In this document: one piece after another, positions 42,012-50,367 of the stretch
Position numbering within the stretch: position 1 is the stretch's first letter
How the letters are laid out: each line of letters starts with the position of its first letter
NCBI RefSeq assembly: GCF_003594875.1
Contig: NZ_QZEY01000023.1
Span: 1-64,000 of the forward strand
Direction of reading: 5' to 3'
From: Bailinhaonella thermotolerans
GTDB taxonomy: Bacteria > Actinomycetota > Actinomycetes > Streptosporangiales > Streptosporangiaceae
Length of the DNA: 64,000 nucleotides
Position numbers and translations under genes: made by a program
Notes under the pieces: generated by a model
What the model was told of the DNA's origin: nothing
The model's database searches: none
The model's input: only the letters and a program-made list of their open reading frames with translations

Positions 42012-42635
42012 TCAGGCGGACTCGGACACTGCGTACGTGTTTACGTAGGAATCGAACTCCAGCGCCGCCCGAGCACTTTCGGGGGTCACCGAAGGAAAGA
42101 ACATCGGCACCTCCTCAGCAGGCACGTTGTCACGCATCAGGCCGGCGACCTGGTCATATCCGACCCGAGTACCTTCCACCACCGGATAGCCAGCGCGCAC
42201 CTCTGGATCTACGGCCACACCTCGGATCGGGCGCTGGAACGGCAACACCCTGCCCTGTCGACCCTCGAACTCACCGAAGACATCGACAAGCTCGGCCACG
42301 ACGTAGTTGCCGGGCCGCTTGAGAAGGTCGATCGTCTGACCACCTTCAGCTACGACGACCGTGTCACCCATCCGGATTAACTTGTACTCGGATAAGTGCG
42401 CATCCTTGCCCAACCTGCGCAGATTGTGAACTGAGATCCGAATTTTCTGTAATGACAGCTTTTCTTTCTGGCGCAGATAGGCCAGCGAGCGCAGGGCGAC
42501 GACATCCTTGTATGAGTAGAGCACTCGGTTCGATGACACATACTGCGGCACCAGGAGCGGCGGCTTCTTCCTCCAGTATTCCAACTGCCCGAGCGAGGCG
42601 CCCGAAAGCGCCGCAGCGAGTGGTGATGGGTACAT
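42012..42635 (-). CDS. DUF433 antitoxin with MerR-like N-terminus
   Basis: 207 residues. The N-terminus resembles a MerR-like DNA-binding domain (LGQLEYWRKKPPLLVPQYV...YSYKDVVALRSLAYLRQKEKLSLQKI). The C-terminal 70 residues are DUF433 (VDPEVRAGYPVVEGTRVGYDQVAGL), the partner domain of PIN-like DUF5615 toxins. It likely neutralises the toxin and represses the operon. The ATG at 42635 follows GAGAGGAG. Confidence 0.8.
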   Translation of the reverse strand: MYPSPLAAALSGASLGQLEYWRKKPPLLVPQYVSSNRVLYSYKDVVALRSLAYLRQKEKLSLQKIRISVHNLRRLGKDAHLSEYKLIRMGDTVVVAEGGQTIDLLKRPGNYVVAELVDVFGEFEGRQGRVLPFQRPIRGVAVDPEVRAGYPVVEGTRVGYDQVAGLMRDNVPAEEVPMFFPSVTPESARAALEFDSYVNTYAVSESA

Positions 42636-43159
42636 CCCGGCGCGCTCCTCTCCGAACCGACTCTCACCTACCGATGACGGTATCTCCGTTCTAGGGGTTT
42701 ACAAAGGCCCAACAGACATCGGAGACCCGGCCTGGTTAGCCGTTTCACGTGGGTGAAAGCGAAGATCGACACCGGATCCTGTGCCAGGCACTCCCCGGAG
42801 GCGGCATCGATCCGCTGCGCCGACGTACCGCATCGCGGCCGGAACCCTGCGCGCTTCGAGCCACACCGCATGCTCTTCGTAGCCGACTGCGTCATCTCAT
42901 TCGCCCTCGGCCTCGCCCTCCTCGATCCCCTCCCACGGCGAGGCGGCCTGTCAGGCCCAGCTTGATTCGTGCTCGTGATCCCACGGGCCGATGCTCGGGG
43001 TCCGTGTGGGTTAGCGTCGCGCCCGCACGGTCAATCGACGGGTCGGAGGTCAACGGCCGCCAGGTTCGATGGGGTGGGGCGGGCGCTGGCGTGTGCTCGC
43101 CAAGACCAAGAGCGTCCAGGCGGGTGACATGAGCCGCTGCTGAGGCGGATGCTCACAAC
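42636..43159. other. 524-bp gene-free spacer
   Basis: This lies between the antitoxin gene and the divergent repeat protein. An AT-richer segment at 42665-42710 is probably the antitoxin promoter. The rest gives only short or biased frames on both strands. Confidence 0.45.
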
Positions 43160-44638
43160 GTGGGCGAGATAGCCGAGGCAAACGAACCGGCACGGCCCGG
43201 CCGGGTGCGGCGAGCCGGGCGCGCGATAGGTGCTGGGCTGGGCAGGGTGTGGCGTTGGTGGCGGGCGTCCGAGCGCGAGGTGCAGCCGATTCGCCAGGCG
43301 TTGACGATCACCTTGATTGGCTCTTTGGCAGGGACGGCTCTGCTGGGGTGGCTCGCGCTGCGCCTGCTGCCGATCGACCCGGCCAAACCCGACTCGGTCC
43401 GGAACGCGCTGGACGGCATCAAGATCGTGCTGGCGCTGGTGGCCGGTGTCGGCGGTGTGGTCGCCCTGGTGGTGGCCTACCGCCGGCAGCGCGGCCAGGA
43501 ACGCGCCGACGCACGCGAGCAGTCCAAGCTGTTCCACGAGCGGTTCGCCAAGGCGGCCGAGCAACTGGGGCATGCCGAACCGACGGTCAAGCTCGCGGCC
43601 GTGCACGCCCTGGCGGCACTGGCCGACGACGCGGTCGAGATGCGGCAGACCTGTATCGACGTGCTGTGTGCCTTCCTACGCATGCCCTACCCCCCGCCCC
43701 CGCCTGAGGACGCCGAGGGGACCGACGTCGAGCAGGCACGACTGGCGTACGCCGCGCTGCGGGAGGTCCGCCACACCATCATCCGCCTCATCACCGCCCA
43801 CCTCCAAGCCGATGTCCCAGCGGCGAAGTCCTGGCAGGGGCATGACTTCGACTTCACTGGCGCCGTCTTCGATGGCGGCACCTTCGACGCCGCGCAGTTC
43901 TCCGACAGCACGGTCATCTTCGTCCACGCACAATTCTCCGTCGGAGAGGTCACCTTCCACGGTGCGCAATTCTCTGGCGGTATGATCTCCTTCGGCCGCG
44001 CGGAGTTCTCCGGCGGCATGGTCTCCTTCGGCAGCGCGCGGTTTTCCGGCGGCACGGTCCACTTCAGCGAAGCGGGGTTCTCCGGCGGCATGGTCTCCTT
44101 CGGCGGCGCGGAGTTCTCCGGCGGCACGGTCCACTTCAGCGAAGCGCGGTTCTCCGGCAGCCGGGTCTCCTTCGGCCGCGCGGATTTCTCTGGTGGCACG
44201 GTCTCCTTCGGCAGCGCGCAGTTCTCCGGCGGAGAGGTCTCCTTCCACGCCGCGAAGCTCTCCGGCAGCCGGGTCTCCTTCAGCATCACGCTGTTCTCTG
44301 GCGCAGAGTTCTCCTTCCGCCGCGCGCTGTTCTCTGCCGGGGAGGTGTCCTTCAACAACGCGCTGTTCTCCGGCGACGAGATCACCTTTAGCGGCGCGCA
44401 GTTCTCTGGCGGAGAGGTCACCTTCAACGGCACGCAGTTCTACCGCGGGGAGATCACCTTCCAGGGCGCGCGGCTCTCCGGCAGCCGGGTCTCCTTCAGC
44501 AGCGCACATTTCATAGGCGGCCAGGTTGATCTGTCCGCGCCAGGCGCCTGGACGGTGCCGCCGGTCGGGCTGCCGGATCGGCCCCCAGCAGGGCTACTGC
44601 TACCTGAAGCCGGTCCCCCGGCAGCCGCCGCTACCTGA
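43160..44638 (+). CDS. Membrane protein with eighteen 12-residue beta-helix-like repeats
   Basis: 492 residues. Two membrane helices (about 46-68 and 88-106) and a charged helical region precede, from about residue 250, eighteen tandem units of pattern A-x-F-S-G-G-x-V-x-F-x-x. The 12-residue period would suit a right-handed beta-helix, akin to but not the same as pentapeptide repeats (period 5). The underlying DNA is a 36-bp minisatellite. The start is GTG 43160. Similar proteins occur in actinomycetes without known function; surface or DNA-mimic roles are only guesses. Confidence 0.8.
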   Translation: MGEIAEANEPARPGRVRRAGRAIGAGLGRVWRWWRASEREVQPIRQALTITLIGSLAGTALLGWLALRLLPIDPAKPDSVRNALDGIKIVLALVAGVGGVVALVVAYRRQRGQERADAREQSKLFHERFAKAAEQLGHAEPTVKLAAVHALAALADDAVEMRQTCIDVLCAFLRMPYPPPPPEDAEGTDVEQARLAYAALREVRHTIIRLITAHLQADVPAAKSWQGHDFDFTGAVFDGGTFDAAQFSDSTVIFVHAQFSVGEVTFHGAQFSGGMISFGRAEFSGGMVSFGSARFSGGTVHFSEAGFSGGMVSFGGAEFSGGTVHFSEARFSGSRVSFGRADFSGGTVSFGSAQFSGGEVSFHAAKLSGSRVSFSITLFSGAEFSFRRALFSAGEVSFNNALFSGDEITFSGAQFSGGEVTFNGTQFYRGEITFQGARLSGSRVSFSSAHFIGGQVDLSAPGAWTVPPVGLPDRPPAGLLLPEAGPPAAAAT

Positions 44639-45132
44639 CCCCCAGTAGGGTGGGCCTGCTGGCCGGGCGACGACCAAGCCGGACAGCGAGTTCAACGCGG
44701 GTATCTCGATGGTGGTGAGACGCCTAGAAGATAGCGTCGGCTTCGGCCTGGAGCGTCTCCACCCATACCCGCGTGGCCGGGTAGACCCCGATCTTGCTGT
44801 CGGTCGAGCCGTCCGAGAAGCAGCCGGGGAGCGCAGCGCCAGCAGATACCACTCGGATTCCTGCACCACTTGCACGACAGGTGCCCGTTCGAGTCGGGGC
44901 GGGATTGGAGACCGCCTGCAGGTTATGCTTCCACGCCCCGTGGGGCGTGCCCACGATGACGCGTTCGCCGAGGACGTGCATGGGCGTCCTGGACGGGGAC
45001 TGGGGCGCGGGCGGGCGAGGTGGCCGCGGCGGCGCGGCACGATGACCTTTCCTCCCGGTCGAGGCGACCCCGCGCCCCGAACTGGCCGGCGTCCGCTGGC
45101 TTGCCCGGCTGGACTTCGCCGGCCCCGTCCCC
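44639..45132. other. 494-bp region with possible decayed minus-strand gene
   Basis: On the minus strand, 44985-44724 reads MHVLGERVIVGTPHGAWKHN and ends KIGVYPATRVWVETLQAEAD. Another frame in between reads PVVQVVQESEWYLLAL. Together these look like one small gene broken by frameshifts. No family is recognised and no ribosome site supports it. Confidence 0.3.
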
Positions 45133-45613
45133 GTGCACGCGCCCGAGCTCGGCGCGTGCTGGCTGTGGACGGGCGCCACGAACCGGGACGGGTACGGCGT
45201 CCTGACGGTCGGCGGCCGTACGGCGCGCTCCACCGGACGGTCTACGAGCTATCGTGGGGCCGATCCCGGATGGCCAGGAGATCGACCACCTGTGCCACGA
45301 CCCGGACGTGTGCGAGCCGGGCGGGGCCTGCCCGCATCGGCGATGCGGCAACCCCCGTCACCTCCAGGCCGTGTCGCGCCCGATCAACAATCTCCGCTCC
45401 GGGAGCCCGACCGCGATCAACGCGCGCAAGACGCACTGCTGGCGCGGGCACCCGCTGTGGGGGGCGAACCTGTACCGGCCGCCGAGCCGCCCCCAGCAGC
45501 GCGACTGCGAGACGTGCCGACGAATCCGCCGCTTCAAGAACATCGCCGCCCGCATCGAGAACGCGGGAGGCTACGGGCGACAGCTCACGATGTTCGTAGA
45601 ACTAGGCGAATGA
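45133..45613 (+). pseudogene. HNH endonuclease gene broken by two frameshifts
   Basis: The protein can be read only by changing frame twice: PELGACWLWTGATNRDGYGV then LHRTVYELSWG then GPIPDGQEIDHLCHDPDVC and CGNPRHLQAVSRPINN. This is the order of phage-type HNH endonucleases, with the His-Asn-His motif in the last part. Each shift fits loss of one base, near 45228 and in a G-run near 45255. The last frame runs to a TGA at 45613 with a zinc-ribbon-like CWRGHPLWG...CETCRR tail. Sequencing error is the alternative. Confidence 0.7.
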
Positions 45614-45905
45614 TCTGACGTCGGTGTAATGGTCGCCTTAGGCTGCCATGGTGAGTCGGCCCTCGACGCTCAGATTCTTAGTGCCGACCCACAGGTGATC
45701 GGCAGGCGTAGACCCAAGCTGCGCCCGCTTCCTCAGGCCAGCGCACTGGGGGGTGGCTGCGGGGCGAGGAACCAGACTTGAGTGACCAGGCTTAAGATCC
45801 GTGGTGCTCCCCCCAGCGCCGACACCATGACATGCCCGCGGCTACCTAGGGAAGGGGTGGAAGATGATGATGTCTTCTAACCTCCGTCAGGCAGGCTAAC
45901 CAGCA

Positions 45906-46196
45906 GTGGGGGCTGCGATCGCTGCGGCGGTCAGCAGCCCATGGTTTTGGCTTCTGCTGGGCGGGCTCCCGATCACGATCCTCCTGGTCATCCCGGCGAT
46001 CATCGCCCGGGGTAAGGATCATGGTCTCAAGGAGCTCCAGTGGAAGATCCCACTGCTTGGTGAGCTTCGGCTGACCTACCGCGACCCCGATGACCCCCCG
46101 CATGGGGACGAGATTCGCGGGGAGGTGAGAGACCAGCACCTTCCCGCGCTGTGGCGGCGGATCCGGGCCCTGCTCGGCCGGCGCGACAGCCGATAG
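45906..46196 (+). CDS. Small single-pass membrane protein
   Basis: 96 residues. An N-terminal hydrophobic helix (about 3-34) is followed by a charged cytoplasmic tail (ARGKDHGLKELQWKIPLLGELRLTYRDPDD). It starts at GTG 45906, without a strong ribosome site, and is followed at once by a good terminator. No family is recognised. It is the only plus-strand gene in this part of the element. Confidence 0.55.
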   Translation: MGAAIAAAVSSPWFWLLLGGLPITILLVIPAIIARGKDHGLKELQWKIPLLGELRLTYRDPDDPPHGDEIRGEVRDQHLPALWRRIRALLGRRDSR

Positions 46197-46200
46197 CGAA

Positions 46201-46229
46201 GTGGCCCTTCCTGCCTCGGGAAGGGCCAC
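46201..46229. terminator. Terminator between convergent genes
   Basis: A perfect 11-bp stem (gtggcccttcc/ggaagggccac) with a 7-nt loop. It can serve both the small membrane gene and the minus-strand operon ending at 46258. Confidence 0.75.
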
Positions 46230-46257
46230 AACTTGTTCAGGCCATGGCCGCCGGACG

Positions 46258-46428
46258 TCATTCCTCGCCGAAGCCAGGCGGAGCGGCGTACGGCAGCGCC
46301 AGCAGTGGAAGCACCTGCCAGGTGAGCCAGGCCGCAGGGTCGGCGTCTTCGATCTGCTCCCGTACGGGCCTGGACGAGACGATGCTGGAAACGCCATCGG
46401 CTGCCGGCAGGACCGTGCGCCTCGTCAC
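46258..46428 (-). CDS. Small acidic protein, end of replication/phage-like operon
   Basis: 56 residues starting at GTG 46428, which overlaps the preceding stop (GTGA). It reads VTRRTVLPAADGVSSIVSSR, then EQIEDADPAAWLTWQVL, ending FGEE. The coupling, ordinary composition and a terminator just downstream support a real gene. No family is recognised; the position after a terminase-small-like gene suggests a phage-derived accessory. Confidence 0.55.
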   Translation of the reverse strand: MTRRTVLPAADGVSSIVSSRPVREQIEDADPAAWLTWQVLPLLALPYAAPPGFGEE

Positions 46429-46937
46429 GGCTCACCTGCCTCGTACTGTGCCCGCACCTTGGATACGCGGGCTGCAAGAGCGGCGAGGTTGTCGTTCAGG
46501 ACCGCGACGGGTCGGCCCTCCGGCCCTGATACTTCGACGGCCTTCACGGGCCTCCAGTCTCGGGGTCGTGTCCGGGCGAGGTATTCGAGGGCGAGTTTGC
46601 CGTTCGGCGGCGTCAGTTGTTGTTCTCGCTCAACAGTGCCGTCCGCGCGTTCTCTGATCGCCTCTTTCACGACCGCGCCGCCGCGGGCGTCGAGCATGAT
46701 GACCTCGACCATCGCACGCTCCGCTTCCGCGCGCGCGCGTTCAAGTGCCTGGCGAAAATGGCGATATGGCTCGGGAGCGTCATCCTCCTCGCCCTTCGCG
46801 TACCACGCGTGAACCGTGCGCTCATGGACGCCGCACAGGACGGCGGCGGTGGTGAGGTACTGCCCTTCGCGAACGTATGCGCAGAGCCGCTCTTCGAGCT
46901 CCGGAGTGAGCTTGGTGGGTCGTCCTCGCCCACTCAC
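46425..46937 (-). CDS. Terminase small subunit-like HTH protein
   Basis: 170 residues. It opens SGRGRPTKLTPELEERLCAYVREGQYLTTAAVLCGVHERTVHAWY, a homeodomain-like helix-turn-helix found in phage terminase small subunits and transposase-like proteins. A helical region (FRQALERARAEAERAMVEVI) and PPNGKLALEYLARTRPRDW follow, typical of terminase small subunits. No large terminase or capsid genes are present. GTG 46937 overlaps the upstream stop (GTGA). It may be a domesticated packaging or regulatory protein. Confidence 0.72.
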   Translation of the reverse strand: MSGRGRPTKLTPELEERLCAYVREGQYLTTAAVLCGVHERTVHAWYAKGEEDDAPEPYRHFRQALERARAEAERAMVEVIMLDARGGAVVKEAIRERADGTVEREQQLTPPNGKLALEYLARTRPRDWRPVKAVEVSGPEGRPVAVLNDNLAALAARVSKVRAQYEAGEP

Positions 46938-47134
46938 TGCTGTTGCCCTTCGCGTTCGATCCCGAGTAGAGCGGCCAGGCGGGCGGTGGGGATGAGAATC
47001 TTGCGCCCGATGCGCAGGCTAGGGATGTCGCCGCGCCTCACAGCGTCGTAGGCGCCATCCCGGGTGATGCCCAGTACGGCAGCGACTTCTGCAACGGACA
47101 TAGTGGGCCGATTCGGCAGGTTGGAAGTGGACAC
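46934..47134 (-). CDS. Excisionase-like helix-turn-helix protein
   Basis: 66 residues. HTH_17 type: MSVAEVAAVLGITRDGAYDAVRRGDIPSLRIGRKILIPTARLAALLG. Proteins of this size regulate transcription or excision. A second copy beside xis is common in AICEs, where such proteins often precede replication genes. The first in-frame start is GTG 47134; the ATG at 47101 (MSVAEV) is an alternative. It couples to the terminase-small-like gene. Confidence 0.82.
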   Translation of the reverse strand: MSTSNLPNRPTMSVAEVAAVLGITRDGAYDAVRRGDIPSLRIGRKILIPTARLAALLGIEREGQQQ

Positions 47135-47234
47135 TGGGGGAGTTTCACCGAATCCAGCCGCTTAGGTCCGGCTACGGGCTACAGACCTTGGCCCTCCCCT
47201 GCTGCCACGACAACAACGGGAGGGCCTGGACTGG

Positions 47235-48014
47235 TCAGAAGGGATTCCAGGCGGCTTCGACGCGGAGGCAGTCGCCTTCGATCCAGGCGCCGATGCAGTC
47301 GCCGCGTAGGCGGGTGATGACAGGTGCGCCGTACGGCTCTAGGACGCGGGTTCCGGTGGCGCGTTCCTCGGCGTTGGCGGTCACGATGGTGCGCAGCCTC
47401 GCCCCTTCGCGGTGGGTGAGGATGGTGGTGAGCTGGGAGCGCCACCGTTCATGGATGTGGGGGGTGGCGGGTTCGCGGCCGAGGTCGTCCAGGAGTAGCA
47501 GGTCGCACTCCTGGACGCGCTCCATGCGGCGTTCACGCTGGGCGGCCCGGTCGGGGTCGCGCCGCTCGTGCGCCTCCGGCGGGGACAGGGCCGCCACCAG
47601 GTCGGGCACGTACCAGGCTTCGACCCAGAGGCCGGCGTCGATGGCGGCGTTGGTGATGGCGTAGGCGGCGTGGCTCTTGCCGTGGCCGCTGGGCCCCATC
47701 ACCAGTAGGTTCCGGTGCGGCGAGCCCAGCCACCCCGACAGCCTGCCGCCCGGGTCCTGCTGCTTGAGCAGGTTGCGGGTGGAGGCGTCGGCGTAGGCGG
47801 GCGGGCGCATCTCGTTCTCGTAGCGGCGCCGCCGGTAGACGGCCCGGTCACGGGCCGCCTCGGCGAGTGCCGCCGCGTCCAGGGCGGCGAACTCCTCCTC
47901 CAGTTCGGGCGATGCGGCACCGGCGATGATCTTCTGCCGCCGCCCGGGCGGCAGGCCCGCGAGCAGCCGCTCCAGGTCGCTGTTGCGGGCCTTGACCGGC
48001 ATCCGACCGCTCAT
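47235..48014 (-). CDS. DnaC/IstB-like AAA+ ATPase (helicase loader type)
   Basis: 259 residues. Walker A GPSGHGKSHAAYA is near residue 108, Walker B CDLLLLDDLGREP near 170, sensor ANAEERATG near 215 and an arginine-containing ITRLRGDC. The domain order matches DnaC/IstB helicase loaders. Next to an initiator-like gene it probably recruits the host replicative helicase to the element's origin. The ATG at 48014 overlaps the initiator stop (ATGA). Confidence 0.85.
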   Translation of the reverse strand: MSGRMPVKARNSDLERLLAGLPPGRRQKIIAGAASPELEEEFAALDAAALAEAARDRAVYRRRRYENEMRPPAYADASTRNLLKQQDPGGRLSGWLGSPHRNLLVMGPSGHGKSHAAYAITNAAIDAGLWVEAWYVPDLVAALSPPEAHERRDPDRAAQRERRMERVQECDLLLLDDLGREPATPHIHERWRSQLTTILTHREGARLRTIVTANAEERATGTRVLEPYGAPVITRLRGDCIGAWIEGDCLRVEAAWNPF

Positions 48015-49075
48015 CCGAACACCTTCGCCAGCTCCGCGGCCGCGTCCCGCTCGTGGTGCAGGCTCGACGGCTGCCCGCCTCCCCCACCCGAGACGATGCC
48101 GCGCCTGCGGGCCAGCGCCTTCTCGAAGGCGGCCGTGGACGGGAACGGCACCTTCAGGTCATCCAGAGCCCACTTGATCTCACTCGCGCTGCATCCGGCC
48201 GCCAGAGCGCGCTCCACCATCGCCCGGAACCCGACGAAGCCACGAGCGCCGGAGTTGCCCCGGGGAATGTTGGGGATGTGCAACTCGTCGCAGCGATTCC
48301 ACCAGGCGTCGGCGATCTCCTGCGCCCGCTCGAACCGGGCCTGCTCCTCCGGAGTCCGCTCTCTGGCCGTACGGCGGCGCGTGGTCTTCGGCTGGCGGCG
48401 AGGCAGAGGCACGACCTCGCCGAGAAGATCCTGCAGCGCGTTGCCCCGCGCGGGATGTGCCGACGAAGGAGGCACATCCCGTTCTGTTTCTCTGTCTTGT
48501 GTATCTGTCTTGTTAATGGGGCCCGGGGAGCCGGAATCCGGAGCACCGGAGTCCGGTAGACCGGGGCCCGGACGACCGGAGTCCGGAAAACCGGGGCCCG
48601 GAAACCCGTCTCCGGTGTGACCTACGGCTACTTCAACCAGCGGCACGGTCGGCGGGGTGGGCGTGCCGAAGCCGTCATCGACAAGTCGGCCGTCCTTGCG
48701 CTTGACCTTGAACGACCGATCCCTCTGCTGGACCACCGTGATCGCCATGCCGCCGAACTCGGCGTACGCCTCAGCCCACTCCGGGACGGGCTCCTCCGAG
48801 ATCGCGGTGCCCATCACGAAGGTGCCGTCCAGCAAGTGGCGTCGCTCCAGCCGGTAGTAGCCGTGCTCGCCCAGCTCATGCAGGGCACTGCGTACGGCTT
48901 CGCGGCCCTCAATGCCGGCAGCGGCGATGACCTCTGACCGAACCTCCCACTCGTCGGGCATGTCGAGCAGGTAGGCCAGGATGCCGCGGGCGCGGAACGA
49001 CAGCCTCTTGTCACGGATTGTCGCTGAAGGAACCTGGACGAACGGTGTCCGGCGCTTGCGAAGCCCGCCCGTCAT
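48011..49075 (-). CDS. Replication initiator-like protein with N-terminal winged helix
   Basis: 354 residues. The N-terminal 100 residues form a DnaD/RepA-like winged helix (SFRARGILAYLLDMPDEWEVRSEVI...VRSALHELGEHGYYRL). A linker of five-residue PDSGx/PGPGx repeats follows, then a helical C-terminal domain (EIADAWWNRCDELHIPN...FVGFRAMVERALAAG). Pairing with a DnaC-like gene is typical of AICE and phage replication modules. The linker codes for an iteron-like DNA array, a candidate origin. The ATG at 49075 overlaps the upstream small gene's stop. Confidence 0.75.
   Translation of the reverse strand: MTGGLRKRRTPFVQVPSATIRDKRLSFRARGILAYLLDMPDEWEVRSEVIAAAGIEGREAVRSALHELGEHGYYRLERRHLLDGTFVMGTAISEEPVPEWAEAYAEFGGMAITVVQQRDRSFKVKRKDGRLVDDGFGTPTPPTVPLVEVAVGHTGDGFPGPGFPDSGRPGPGLPDSGAPDSGSPGPINKTDTQDRETERDVPPSSAHPARGNALQDLLGEVVPLPRRQPKTTRRRTARERTPEEQARFERAQEIADAWWNRCDELHIPNIPRGNSGARGFVGFRAMVERALAAGCSASEIKWALDDLKVPFPSTAAFEKALARRRGIVSGGGGGQPSSLHHERDAAAELAKVFG
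48516..48605. repeat. Six 15-bp iterons beside an AT-richer tract: candidate origin
   Basis: Units CCGG[AG][AG][TC]CCGG-type (11-bp palindromes CCGGAATCCGG, CCGGAGTCCGG, CCGGGGCCCGG) start at 48531, 48546, 48561, 48576 and 48591, exactly 15 bp apart with 4-bp spacers, plus a degenerate unit at 48516. The adjacent 48481-48515 is unusually AT-rich. Iterons beside an unwinding region inside a rep gene are an origin signature. Confidence 0.65.
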
Positions 49076-49320
49076 CGCACACCACCCAGGATGGAACACC
49101 CATTGATGGGCGACTCGGGGGATGCAGTGGGCGCGGGCGCAGATGAACCACGTGTGGCGTTGGGTACGCTCACGTTGGCCTCCTCATGGTTGTAACGGGC
49201 GATGAGGTAGGCAGCCGGAGTCCGGGCGTTGGCGCGCCCGCCCCGGCCGCGACGGCGGCATCGTGAGGTGCCGCCGTCGTCGTGTATCAACTTGTGCTTC
49301 AGAGACTCTTCCAGCTCCAT
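49072..49320 (-). CDS. Small basic hypothetical protein upstream of initiator
   Basis: 82 residues from ATG 49320: MELEESLKHKLIHDDG, then a basic run (CRRRGRGGRANAR), then TPAAYLIARYNHEEANVSVP. Its stop overlaps the initiator ATG (ATGA), which argues for a real translated gene. The start is uncertain, since the frame is open back to 49608. No family is recognised. Confidence 0.5.
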   Translation of the reverse strand: MELEESLKHKLIHDDGGTSRCRRRGRGGRANARTPAAYLIARYNHEEANVSVPNATRGSSAPAPTASPESPINGCSILGGVR

Positions 49321-49632
49321 CTGGAGCTCGCGGGGGTAGCAGGAGACCGCCTCAGGGGAACGCACCTTGGCCCTCAATCTTGCTGACGACACACTTCCCA
49401 GGTCGCTGTGACCACGCCGAGACCATCCGGCGGGATGGACCCTGCAAGACCGCGCCAGCGATCCGGGGAGGTGATCAAAGCAAGGCGAGTGCGCTAACGT
49501 CCCGGTTCGATCCTTGAGTTCCTCCGAGGTGCGTGCGAATTCGCTTCCAGCTCCCTTCGCGACGGCGGAAGCATGATCAAATATACCCTGTTTGAGTTGT
49601 GACCGCACAATCGATATGGATAATGTGCGTCA
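49321..49632. promoter_or_regulatory. 312-bp divergent region between replication operon and XRE gene
   Basis: 49570-49630 is strikingly AT-rich for this genome (atcaaatataccctgtttga and cgatatggataatg). It probably contains both promoters. No clean palindrome is visible. Confidence 0.45.
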
Positions 49633-50367
49633 GTGGAACAAGAGCGTGAATGGCTGGCGAGGATCGCACTGCAAGTGGGCCGTCAGGTCGAGTACTTCAG
49701 GAAGCGGACGCGCGGCGGCAAGGGGATATCCACTCAGGCTCTGGCTGATCGCTGCGCCGATCTCGGGCTGCCGTTGGACCGGTCGGTGATCGCGAAGCTG
49801 GAGAAGGGGCTACGTCAGACGATCGCGGTGGGTGAGGTCCTGGTCCTCGCTGAGGCCCTCCAGGTGCCACCCCTCCTGCTCATCCTCCCCATCGGGAACG
49901 CCTCGACAGTCGAAGCGCTCCCCCATGTTGAGATCTCGACGACCACCGCCTACGACTGGTTCGTCGGCCTAGAGCCCGGCCATCGACGCGAGGAAGTCGC
50001 CCCGGAGAGCATGAGGAGCGACACCTGGCACGCGTCCAGCAAGGTGGCGCGCCTGATGCACGAGCACCAGCAGCAACTCACCGAACGGGAACGAGCCCTA
50101 GCAGGAGCCAGCCATCAGCGCCGGCTGGCCGAGCATGCGGCGGCGGATAGGGAACGGCGAGCTCGTCTCGACGCCGCGGAAGCACTGGCGGGCAGCGCCA
50201 CTCTGATCGAGCAGGGCATCACGCGGATTCGCCGAGAGATGGACCTCCTCGGCCTGAACGCCCTCCCCCCGCTCCCTCCCACGCTCGACCATCTCGACAC
50301 CGCGAGCACCGGCGAACACAGGACCGACAACAGAGAACTCGACGTCGTCCCCACGAAGTCTGAGTGA
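49633..50367 (+). CDS. XRE-family regulator at right end of element
   Basis: 244 residues. The helix-turn-helix region is VGRQVEYFRKRTRGGKGISTQALADRCADLGLPLDRSVIAKLEKGLRQTIAVGE. A coiled-coil-like Glu/Arg-rich stretch (about 135-185) and a Pro-rich end follow. It starts at GTG 49633. Divergent from the replication operon, it likely controls element copy or maintenance. The last codons overlap the 21-bp direct repeat that recurs at the element's left end. Confidence 0.82.
   Translation: MEQEREWLARIALQVGRQVEYFRKRTRGGKGISTQALADRCADLGLPLDRSVIAKLEKGLRQTIAVGEVLVLAEALQVPPLLLILPIGNASTVEALPHVEISTTTAYDWFVGLEPGHRREEVAPESMRSDTWHASSKVARLMHEHQQQLTERERALAGASHQRRLAEHAAADRERRARLDAAEALAGSATLIEQGITRIRREMDLLGLNALPPLPPTLDHLDTASTGEHRTDNRELDVVPTKSE

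Noticed and set aside
43676-44509. Minus-strand frames antisense to the 12-residue repeat protein, also repetitive
   Set aside because: Repetition is inherited from the 36-bp DNA repeat. Only the plus strand has membrane helices and a hydrophobic rung pattern.
45638-45780. Minus-strand fragment ending VGTKNLSVEGRLTMAA, possibly the end of a TnpB-like transposase
   Set aside because: Only about 45 residues are readable, with no catalytic motif or transposon ends, so the resemblance cannot be supported.
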